Assembly (NCBI GenBank): GCA_015069065.1
Contig: SVJI01000068.1
Location: forward strand, 1 to 7,479
Source: Oscillospiraceae bacterium
GTDB lineage: Bacteria; Bacillota; Clostridia; UMGS1883
DNA: 7,479 nucleotides
Direction of reading: 5' to 3'
In this document: positions 1 through 5,643 of the stretch, piece by piece
Layout: each line of letters opens with the position of its first letter
Numbering within the stretch: the stretch's first letter is position 1
Made by a program: the position numbers and the translations under genes
The notes under the pieces: generated by a model
Told to the model about the DNA's origin: nothing
The model's input: the letters and a program-made list of their open reading frames with translations, nothing else
The model's database searches: none

Positions 1-404
1 TTGAATGGAAATACAAGGGCTCTTTGGCGTCACTTATCATGTTTGACAATGCGGCAAGCCACAGGATATATGCAGGCTGTGATGCATTTCTGATGCCTTC
101 CTTGTTTGAACCGTGCGGACTCAGCCAGATGATTTCCATGCGCTACGGAACTCTTCCGATAGTTCGGGAAACAGGCGGACTTCGTGACAGCGTGCAGCCG
201 TATAACGAATATGAAAATACTGGAACAGGCTTCAGCTTTGCGAATTATAACGCCCACGAAATGCTGGGAATCCTTAATTATGCAAAAAGGACATGGTACG
301 ATAATAAAAAGGCATGGCAGACAATGGTGCGGCGCGCCATGAAAGAAGATTTTTCATGGAGAAATTCTGCTAAAGAATACATTGACGTATATAACAGATT
401 GTAG
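1..404 (+). CDS. glgA: Glycogen synthase, C-terminal part (5' truncated by window edge)
   Basis: GlgA transfers glucose from ADP-glucose to the non-reducing end of alpha-1,4-glucan in the cytoplasm (GT5 family, GT-B fold). The reading frame is open from the window edge, with the first whole codon at position 3, giving 133 residues up to the TAG at 402-404. What is present is the nucleotide-sugar-binding C-terminal half. It contains HRIYAGCDAFLMPS, then FEPCGLSQM, which carries the conserved catalytic-site glutamate of the family, then RYGTLPIVRETGGLRDSV, and a terminal FSW segment typical of the GlgA end. A TTG at position 24 lies in frame but is internal, because the family similarity continues upstream of it. 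glgP follows after 66 bases, though a terminator and a promoter lie between them, so the two are probably not simply co-transcribed. Family assignment is firm. The N-terminal half is outside the window. Confidence 0.95.
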   Translation, partial: EWKYKGSLASLIMFDNAASHRIYAGCDAFLMPSLFEPCGLSQMISMRYGTLPIVRETGGLRDSVQPYNEYENTGTGFSFANYNAHEMLGILNYAKRTWYDNKKAWQTMVRRAMKEDFSWRNSAKEYIDVYNRL

Positions 405-410
405 TATAAT
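382..410 (+). promoter_or_regulatory. Predicted sigma-A promoter of glgP
   Basis: TTGACG at 382-387 and a perfect TATAAT at 405-410 are separated by exactly 17 bases. The -35 box lies inside the last codons of glgA and the -10 box starts at the last base of its stop codon. Transcription would be expected to start near 417, giving a leader of about 54 bases for glgP. The match is 11 of 12 to consensus with ideal spacing. No start site has been measured, so this is a prediction from sequence only. Confidence 0.72.
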
Positions 411-411
411 A

Positions 412-455
412 AATAGGCATGAGGCTTTACCTTATGCCTATTGTTATTTTGTTTT
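412..455 (+). terminator. Rho-independent terminator after glgA
   Basis: AATAGGCAT (412-420) pairs perfectly with ATGCCTATT (434-442). The stem continues inward with GAGG/CCTT, including one G-U pair, and closes on a five-base loop. A T-rich tail (443-455) follows. This gives 13 pairs in total. It begins just after the glgA stop codon, and the predicted glgP start site falls inside its left arm. Confidence 0.8.
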
Positions 456-470
456 GGAGGAGTGTAAATA

Positions 471-2927
471 GTGGCAGTAAAAAAACTTAGTGCAAATCAA
501 CAGCAGATAAAGGAGGAAATCCTTGGCAAGCTTAACCGACATTACGGACGTACGCTTGAAGATGCTACAAAAGCACATATATATAAAGCAGCGGCACTTA
601 CGGTGCGCGACAGAATCATGGAAAGATGGACGGCATACCGCCGCGCGCAGAGAACAGCTCAGAAAAAGGAGCTTTTTTATCTTTCTTTTGAGTTTTTGAT
701 GGGACGTTCCCTCGGAAATAACTTACTTAACATAGGTCTTACCGAGGATTACGACAAGGTACTTCGCTCTATGGGATGCAGCCTTGAGGAAATTTCTTCT
801 CAGGAAAGTGATGCAGGACTTGGAAACGGCGGACTGGGCAGACTCGCCGCTTGTTTTCTGGATTCTCTGGCAACACTGGAGCTTCCCTCCTTTGGATGCT
901 CTATCAGATATGAATACGGACTTTTTAAGCAGCTCATTGTAGACGGTGAGCAGGTAGAAACTCCCGACAACTGGCTTCATGATGGCAGCGTTTGGGAAAT
1001 TGCGCGTCCGGAGGAGCAGGTAACTGTTCGCTTCGGCGGAAAGGTTGACACAGAGATGACAGGGGAGGGACTTAAGGTCCATTACTCGGACACAACTAAT
1101 GTTGTGGGTGTTCCCTACGATGTTCCGATTGTGGGCTACGATGCTAAGATAGTAAATACTCTTCGCCTGTGGTCTGCACGCGCTGAGCGTGATTTGGATA
1201 TGTCAAGCTTTTCCGGCGGTGACTATCTGCGCGCAGTTGAGGAAAAGGCACTTGCGGAGGTTTTGAGTAAGGTTCTCTATCCTGAGGATAATCATCAGGA
1301 GGGAAAGGCACTCAGACTTCGTCAGCAGTATTTCTTTGTATCATGTACCATGCAGTGGATTATATCCAGGTTCAAGCGCCATCATAAGGGAATGGACCTT
1401 GACAGGCTTCCTGAATATATAGCAATTCACATTAACGATACCCACCCTGCAATTGCAATTCCCGAGCTTATGCGAATTCTTATGGATGAAGAGGGCATGG
1501 GCTGGGAACAGGCATGGGATATAGTTTGCCGTGTGTTTGCTTATACAAATCATACTATCCTTGCAGAGGCACTTGAAAAATGGCCGATGGATATGTTTGA
1601 AAGACTTTTGCCCAGAATTTATATGATAGTTGATGAAATGAACCGCCGCCTTGTTGGTGACCTTCATTCAAGATATGGCGATGACTGGGGAAAGATAAAC
1701 TATATGTCAATCATTGCCCACGGATATATAAATATGGCTAATATATGCCTTGCAACCTGTCATAAGGTTAACGGTGTATCGGGACTTCACACGGACATTC
1801 TCCGCAATGATGTTTTCCGCGATTATAACAATCTTGCGCCGGATAAATTCGTTTCGATAACAAACGGTATTACCTATCGAAGATGGCTGAAACTGGCAAA
1901 TCCGGAGCTTAGCGAGCTTATTACGTCTAAAATCGGTAAGGGTTGGGTTAAGGATGTTTCTCAGCTTGAAAAGCTTCTTCCCTATGCCGATGATGCGCAG
2001 TTCCGTCAGCAGTTTAAAGAGGTTAAGCTTAAGAAAAAAGAGGAGCTTGCCCGCTATATTAAGGAGCATAACGGAATTGACGTTGACCCCAACAGCATTT
2101 TTGACGTACAGGTTAAGAGACTGCATGAATATAAACGTCAGCTTCTTAATGTTCTGCATATCCTGTATCTTTACGACAGACTTAAAAATGACAAATCCTT
2201 TGATATGTACCCCCATACATTTATCTTTGGAGCAAAGGCATCGCCCGGTTATGCCCGCGCGAAGCTTATTATAAAGCTTATTAACGATGTTGCGCAGATG
2301 GTTAATAATGACCCCTGCGTTAACTCAAAGCTCAAGGTGGTCTTCCTTGAAAACTACGGAGTAAGTCTGGCACAGAAAATTATTCCCGCAGCGGAAATAA
2401 GTGAGCAGATTTCTACAGCAGGTAAAGAGGCGAGCGGTACAGGCAACATGAAGTTTATGGCAAACGGTGCCCTTACCATAGGAACGCTCGACGGTGCCAA
2501 TGTAGAAATGCATGAGTGTGTAGGCGATGAAAATATATTCATTTTCGGTATGAAAACGCCGGAAGTTAATCGTGAAATTCAGTTCAATGAAAACTCCAGC
2601 CAGTCTATATATACTGCAAATGCTCAGGTGCGCAGAGTTATTGATATGCTTATTGACGGCACAATTTGTCCTCAGGACCCCAGAAAGTATTACGATTTAT
2701 ATCAGACCCTTATTTTCGGGGAGCATGGCAGGGCAGACACATACATGGTAGTGCGTGATTTTGAAGCATATTGTGAGATTCACCGTGTTGCCGACAGACA
2801 GTACCGTGACGAGGATTTGTGGCTTAAAAAGGCGATTATAAATGTTGCCATGAGCGGATTTTTCTCAAGTGACAGAACGATTAGTGAATATAACGAGAAA
2901 ATCTGGAATCTTGAAAAGTATAATTAA
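471..2927 (+). CDS. glgP: Glycogen/starch (alpha-1,4-glucan) phosphorylase
   Basis: GlgP is a cytoplasmic PLP-dependent GT35 enzyme. It releases glucose-1-phosphate from alpha-1,4-glucan ends using phosphate. The 818 residues match the usual full length of bacterial phosphorylases. Landmarks in order are LSFEFLMGRSLGNN (about 71-84), the glycine-rich DAGLGNGGLGRL (114-125), HINDTHPA (320-327), YTNHT with the active-site histidine at 361, KRLHEYKRQLLN (549-560), and the PLP-binding motif EASGTGNMK with the Schiff-base lysine at 661. The start is GTG at 471, supported by GGAGG at 456-460, ten bases upstream. It follows glgA, which fits glycogen turnover, and probably has its own promoter at 382-410. 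The motif NGITYRRWL has Tyr where His or Pro is common. No frameshift or missing catalytic residue was seen. Whether glycogen or maltodextrin is the preferred substrate cannot be decided from sequence. Confidence 0.97.
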   Translation: MAVKKLSANQQQIKEEILGKLNRHYGRTLEDATKAHIYKAAALTVRDRIMERWTAYRRAQRTAQKKELFYLSFEFLMGRSLGNNLLNIGLTEDYDKVLRSMGCSLEEISSQESDAGLGNGGLGRLAACFLDSLATLELPSFGCSIRYEYGLFKQLIVDGEQVETPDNWLHDGSVWEIARPEEQVTVRFGGKVDTEMTGEGLKVHYSDTTNVVGVPYDVPIVGYDAKIVNTLRLWSARAERDLDMSSFSGGDYLRAVEEKALAEVLSKVLYPEDNHQEGKALRLRQQYFFVSCTMQWIISRFKRHHKGMDLDRLPEYIAIHINDTHPAIAIPELMRILMDEEGMGWEQAWDIVCRVFAYTNHTILAEALEKWPMDMFERLLPRIYMIVDEMNRRLVGDLHSRYGDDWGKINYMSIIAHGYINMANICLATCHKVNGVSGLHTDILRNDVFRDYNNLAPDKFVSITNGITYRRWLKLANPELSELITSKIGKGWVKDVSQLEKLLPYADDAQFRQQFKEVKLKKKEELARYIKEHNGIDVDPNSIFDVQVKRLHEYKRQLLNVLHILYLYDRLKNDKSFDMYPHTFIFGAKASPGYARAKLIIKLINDVAQMVNNDPCVNSKLKVVFLENYGVSLAQKIIPAAEISEQISTAGKEASGTGNMKFMANGALTIGTLDGANVEMHECVGDENIFIFGMKTPEVNREIQFNENSSQSIYTANAQVRRVIDMLIDGTICPQDPRKYYDLYQTLIFGEHGRADTYMVVRDFEAYCEIHRVADRQYRDEDLWLKKAIINVAMSGFFSSDRTISEYNEKIWNLEKYN
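2895..2924 (+). promoter_or_regulatory. Possible promoter of the fol operon inside the glgP 3' end
   Basis: A perfect TATAAT at 2919-2924 ends one base before the glgP stop codon. It would place the transcript start near 2931, three bases before the first pairing base of the riboswitch (2934). That geometry suits a leader RNA that begins with the aptamer. The -35 region is weak: GAGAAA at 2895-2900 with 18-base spacing matches consensus at only three of six positions. There is no extended -10 TG. The alternative is that the riboswitch is transcribed only by read-through from glgP. Confidence 0.4.
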
Positions 2928-2933
2928 GAGAAA

Positions 2934-3047
2934 CAGCAAAGTAGAAGCTGCTGCGTTAAGTGTGCGGAGAACGGGAAGTTGTCTCTGTAACGAAAAAAAG
3001 TAGGTGTATCCCACTTTTTGCGGTAGTAGTTTCGCATTCCGTTGCTG
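2934..3047 (+). promoter_or_regulatory. Tetrahydrofolate (THF) riboswitch aptamer
   Basis: The stretch carries the conserved features of the folT-type THF aptamer: GTAGA after the 5' strand of P1, GCGTTAAGTGTG (2953-2964), GGGAAGTTGTC in the P3 loop region, AACGA, then GCGGT and CGCATTCCG near the 3' end. Pairings visible by hand are P1 CAGCAA (2934-2939) with TTGCTG (3042-3047), and P2 2944-2952 with 3025-3033. They continue with P3 2964-2970 with 2982-2988, and a variable A/T-rich stem 2995-3001 with 3013-3019. The long-range pseudoknot can be drawn as GGAA (2974-2977) with TTCC (3037-3040), matching the GGAUG/CAUCC pairing of described members in position but not in bases. The class binds reduced folates and normally turns off folate transport and synthesis genes. 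Its location directly before folT and folC supports the call. Confidence 0.93.
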
Positions 3048-3103
3048 CAAAAAAGTTTGAAGAAACCTTTCTGCAGCATTATGCAGAAAGGTTTTGGTTT
3101 ATA
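3043..3103 (+). promoter_or_regulatory. Expression platform: competing anti-hairpin and folT start-blocking/terminator hairpin
   Basis: Two exclusive hairpins share one strand. The OFF hairpin pairs AAACCTTTCTGCA (3063-3075) with TGCAGAAAGGTTT (3082-3094), 13 perfect pairs with a six-base loop. The ON hairpin pairs 3043-3058 with 3063-3078 around a GAAG loop, 14 of 16 positions matched with two A-C mismatches, and it consumes the whole left arm of the OFF hairpin. The ON hairpin also uses 3043-3047, which is the 3' strand of aptamer P1. THF binding, by stabilising P1, should therefore free the left arm and let the OFF hairpin form. That hairpin buries the only Shine-Dalgarno-like sequence, AGAAAGG (3085-3091). 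The T-run after it (TTTTGGTTTATAAT) is interrupted, so control may be at initiation of translation, at transcription termination, or both. Confidence 0.82.
3085..3091 (+). promoter_or_regulatory. folT ribosome binding site, embedded in the OFF hairpin
   Basis: AGAAAGG lies 12 bases before the ATG at 3104. It is the only purine-rich stretch at a workable distance. The spacing is on the long side. All seven bases are paired in the right arm of the 3063-3094 hairpin, so the site is accessible only when that hairpin is open. Confidence 0.6.
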
Positions 3104-3637
3104 ATGGAAAAAAAGATTACAACCCGCCGGATTTGCCTTTTGGGAGTGTTTACGGCAATCACAGCAATTCTGGGGATTTACGCAACATTCAGAATAGGCA
3201 ATCAGATTAAAATACCGCTTAAATTTATAACGGTGTTTATGACAGGTGCAATTTTCGGCCCGCTCTCAGGCGGATTTGTCGGGGCTGCTGCGGATGTTCT
3301 TAATGCATTGCTGATGCCTGTAGGTCCGATTATGCCGCAAATAACTCTGGTGGAGTTTTTCTGCGGTGTTATATACGGTATATGCTTTTACAGGGCAAAG
3401 CCTGACAGAAGCTACTATTGGCGATGCATTGTGTGCTGCCTTTTGCAGGCGGGGATAAGTGCTTTTATTGTATCGGGAATACTTACAGGGGTAGGATATT
3501 TTTCTTCGTTTCGTGCGGCGATGTGGATAAGGCTTCCCGCAGTGCTTGTCACATTTGTTTTGCATATGCTTGTGCTGTGCGGCGGAAAAAGGCTTATATT
3601 TAATTTGAAGAAATATATTACAAAGGAAGAATTGTAA
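3104..3637 (+). CDS. folT: Folate-specific ECF transporter, S component
   Basis: FolT is the membrane substrate-binding subunit that captures folate and passes it through a shared ECF energy module (EcfA, EcfA', EcfT), which is not encoded in this window. The 177-residue protein is hydrophobic, with about six membrane segments (near 9-27, 38-53, 55-70, 80-97, 106-128 and 138-160). It has the family-like core TGAIFGPLSGGFVGAAAD followed by MPVGPIMPQITLVEFFCGVIYG. The ATG at 3104 is preferred. The frame stays open upstream to a GTG at 2960, but that extension would translate the riboswitch itself and is hydrophilic and unrelated to the family. The stop overlaps the folC start by one base (TAATG), indicating translational coupling. 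Regulation is by the THF riboswitch immediately upstream. The name rests on the combination of S-component features, riboswitch and folC neighbour. Confidence 0.9.
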   Translation: MEKKITTRRICLLGVFTAITAILGIYATFRIGNQIKIPLKFITVFMTGAIFGPLSGGFVGAAADVLNALLMPVGPIMPQITLVEFFCGVIYGICFYRAKPDRSYYWRCIVCCLLQAGISAFIVSGILTGVGYFSSFRAAMWIRLPAVLVTFVLHMLVLCGGKRLIFNLKKYITKEEL

Positions 3638-4884
3638 TGGATGATTTTAAGAAATATGCGAACAGCTTTCAGGCAAAAAGCCGTCTGGGACTTGAGTCTA
3701 TCGGAAGATTGTGTGAGAAATTTCAAAACCCACAGGACAAGCTTAAGTTTATACACGTTGCAGGCACAAACGGAAAAGGCTCAGTATGTGCTTTTCTGCA
3801 ATGTATTCTTACAGAAAGCGGCAGAAAAACGGGTAAATACATTTCCCCGAATATGCTTGATGTATGTGAGAGGATAAGTATTGACGGAAAGAATATAACG
3901 GAAAATGAAATGAACGCTCTTCTTGACGAGGTTGGTAAAGCGGCAGCAGAGGTTGAACGTGAAACAGGGGCAATGCCCACACAGTTTGAAATCTGGACTG
4001 CGGCGGCCTTTATATATTTTGAAAAGCAAAACTGCGACATAGTAGTTCTCGAAACAGGACTTGGGGGAAGGCTTGATGCTACAAATATAATTAAAGCTCC
4101 GCTTTGCTCTGTTATAACAAAGATTGATATTGACCACATAGATTATCTTGGCGGAACACTGGAAAAAATTGCAGGGGAAAAGGCAGGGATTATAAAGAAA
4201 AACTCTCCTGTGGTAACTGTTAATCAGGAAGAATGTGTCATGGAGGTACTGAAAGAATCTGCAAAGAGGAATGAGTCTTATTTCTTTATTGCAGATACTC
4301 CCAAAAATCACAGACAGGACTCCATGAGCGAAATTTTCGACCTGAACGATATAAAAAATCTCAGAATCAACCTTTCAGGACTGCACCAGACAGAAAATGC
4401 GGCATTGGCGGCAGAGGTGGCGCTGTTTATGGACATTGAAGAAAAGTATGTCCTTTCAGGACTTGATAAAGCGCGTAACATGGGCAGATTTGAGAAGCTC
4501 TCTGAAAATCCGTGTACTGTTTTTGACGGCGCCCATAATCTGAGCGGAACTCAGGCGCTTATAAATGCGATCGAAAGATATTTTCCCGAAGAAAAGCTGA
4601 CAATTATATATGGGGCAATGGCTGATAAGGATATAGATGCCTCTCTGACTCTCTTTAAGGAACATGGTTTTTGTGACAGAGCGCGTGTTTTCACGGTAAC
4701 TGTCGAGGATAATCCGCGTGCCCAGAGGGCGGATGTTCTGGCAGATATGTTTTCAGCCATGGGATTTAAGGTAAGTTCCTTTGAAAACATCGGGAAAGCT
4801 TATGACGAGGCGGTAAAGCAGGGAAACACAGTTGTTATTTGCGGCTCTCTTTATTTATATAAGGATTTAAAAAAATACCTTTAA
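3637..4884 (+). CDS. folC: Folylpolyglutamate synthase / dihydrofolate synthase
   Basis: FolC is a cytoplasmic Mur-ligase-family enzyme that uses ATP to add glutamate to reduced folates, and in many bacteria also to dihydropteroate. Polyglutamylation keeps folate in the cell and suits one-carbon enzymes. The 415 residues match the family length. Visible motifs are the P-loop HVAGTNGKGSV (40-50, Lys47), ETGLGGRLDATN (139-150), the metal-site region TKIDIDHIDYLGGTLEKIAGEKAGIIK with His167, and a lysine at 182 where the family carries a carbamylated lysine. The C-terminal domain has FDGAHN (296-301) and GAMADKD. The usual SPH motif reads SPN (70-72). The start ATG overlaps the folT stop, with AAAGGA at 3622-3627 as ribosome site. 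It sits second in the folate-switched operon, so import and trapping are controlled together. Whether it has one or both activities cannot be told from sequence. Confidence 0.95.
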   Translation: MDDFKKYANSFQAKSRLGLESIGRLCEKFQNPQDKLKFIHVAGTNGKGSVCAFLQCILTESGRKTGKYISPNMLDVCERISIDGKNITENEMNALLDEVGKAAAEVERETGAMPTQFEIWTAAAFIYFEKQNCDIVVLETGLGGRLDATNIIKAPLCSVITKIDIDHIDYLGGTLEKIAGEKAGIIKKNSPVVTVNQEECVMEVLKESAKRNESYFFIADTPKNHRQDSMSEIFDLNDIKNLRINLSGLHQTENAALAAEVALFMDIEEKYVLSGLDKARNMGRFEKLSENPCTVFDGAHNLSGTQALINAIERYFPEEKLTIIYGAMADKDIDASLTLFKEHGFCDRARVFTVTVEDNPRAQRADVLADMFSAMGFKVSSFENIGKAYDEAVKQGNTVVICGSLYLYKDLKKYL

Positions 4885-4896
4885 AAGGAGAATACC

Positions 4897-5481
4897 ATGT
4901 CAAAGAAAAACGAAAGAAATACAAAGGGCAAAATCATTACAGCCGCGTGGGATTTGTTTTATGAGCAGGGGTATGATAATACCACTGTTGAGGAAATAAT
5001 AGAAGAATCAGGTACGTCAAAGGGCTCTTTTTATCATTATTTTGAGGGAAAGGATGCTCTTTTAGGCTCGCTTTCATATATATTTGACGAAGAATACGCA
5101 CGGCTGGAAAAGGATTTCCCTGAGGATATGGGATGCTTTGATAAACTGCTTTATCTTAATTACGAGTTGTTTTCAGTAATCGAGGACAGAATTGATATCG
5201 AGCTTCTTACGAGACTCTATTCCACACAGCTTGTAACCAAGGGCGAAAAGCATCTTCTTGACAATAAACGTCTTTACTACAAGCTTCTGCGCCAGATAGT
5301 GACAGACGGACAAAAAGCAGGGGAGATAACGGGCGATATGACTGCAAACGAGATTGTGAAGATGTACGCCATGTGTGAAAGGGCGCTGATTTACGATTGG
5401 TGTCTGTGCGGCGGGGAATATTCGATAAGAAGCTACGCCAAAACAGCCATGCCCATGTTTTTGTCGGGAATTCGTATTTAA
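4897..5481 (+). CDS. TetR/AcrR-family transcriptional regulator, target unknown
   Basis: The protein has 194 residues, typical of TetR repressors, which bind DNA as dimers and release it when a small ligand binds the C-terminal domain. The N-terminal domain (about 8-54) shows the helix-turn-helix signature: TAAWDLFYEQGYDNTTVEEI, then GTSKGSFYHYFEGKDAL with the recognition helix near 40-48. The remainder is a variable helical ligand domain with a YDWCLCGGEY segment (166-175) and three close cysteines (160, 169, 171). The ligand is not predictable. The start ATG has AAAGGAG at 4884-4890, six bases upstream. Only 12 bases separate it from folC and no terminator lies between, so it is probably the third gene of the riboswitch-controlled operon. 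Possible targets are its own operon or the divergent-free putP promoter region downstream, where a long palindrome lies. Neither is shown by sequence alone. Confidence 0.9.
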   Translation: MSKKNERNTKGKIITAAWDLFYEQGYDNTTVEEIIEESGTSKGSFYHYFEGKDALLGSLSYIFDEEYARLEKDFPEDMGCFDKLLYLNYELFSVIEDRIDIELLTRLYSTQLVTKGEKHLLDNKRLYYKLLRQIVTDGQKAGEITGDMTANEIVKMYAMCERALIYDWCLCGGEYSIRSYAKTAMPMFLSGIRI

Positions 5482-5530
5482 AACCGTCTTGCCATAATTT
5501 TGTGTAATAAAGCTTTTTCAGATTATTTAT

Positions 5531-5590
5531 AGAGAACTAAGTATAGAATACAGTCTATACTTAGTTCTCTATTGATTTTTGTTTGTTTTT
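5531..5590 (+). terminator. Long inverted repeat with T-rich tail ending the fol-tetR operon
   Basis: AGAGAACTAAGTATAGA (5531-5547) is perfectly repeated in inverted form at 5554-5570 around a six-base loop, and two more flanking pairs extend it to 19 bp. A tail rich in T (ATTGATTTTTGTTTGTTTTT) follows, as in intrinsic terminators. The stem is unusually long and AT-rich (5 G/C in each 17-base arm). It ends one base before the predicted -35 box of putP, so a second role as a protein binding site is possible. Confidence 0.75.
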
Positions 5591-5600
5591 GTGTTACAAT
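5572..5600 (+). promoter_or_regulatory. Predicted sigma-A promoter of putP with extended -10
   Basis: TTGATT (5572-5577) and TACAAT (5595-5600) are 17 bases apart, and a TG at 5592-5593 makes an extended -10 element. The expected start is near 5607, giving a leader of about 37 bases. The -35 box lies in the T-rich tail of the preceding terminator. A start near 5607 also excludes the in-frame ATG at 5599 as a start codon for transcripts from this promoter. Confidence 0.65.
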
Positions 5601-5643
5601 GGCAAATGTACATAAAAAAATATATAAAAAGGAGATTAAAGTA

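Noticed and set aside
1707..2216. A 169-codon open frame on the minus strand within glgP
   Set aside because: It lies entirely opposite a well-conserved enzyme, has no recognisable domain and has no promoter or ribosome site of note. It is a shadow of glgP codon usage.
2995..3019. A/T-rich hairpin (AAAAAGT with ACTTTTT) as a separate terminator
   Set aside because: It falls at the variable stem position of the THF aptamer and is followed by conserved aptamer sequence rather than a new gene.
2960..3103. 48-residue N-terminal extension of FolT starting at GTG 2960
   Set aside because: It would translate the riboswitch and expression platform, is not membrane-like, has no family similarity that I can recognise, and has a poor ribosome site. 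The ATG at 3104 starts a normal S component.
3100..3105. TATAAT overlapping the folT start codon as a possible internal promoter
   Set aside because: No -35-like sequence lies 16-18 bases upstream, and a start here would remove the folT ribosome site and start codon.
3723..4311. Two long minus-strand open frames within folC
   Set aside because: Both are opposite conserved folC motifs, cysteine- and phenylalanine-rich in the way antisense frames often are, and without a recognisable family.
5572..5643. 24-residue N-terminal extension of PutP from TTG 5572, or the shorter one from ATG 5599
   Set aside because: Both candidates lie within the predicted promoter elements, upstream of the expected transcript start near 5607. 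The strong AAGGAG at 5629-5634 points to ATG 5644.
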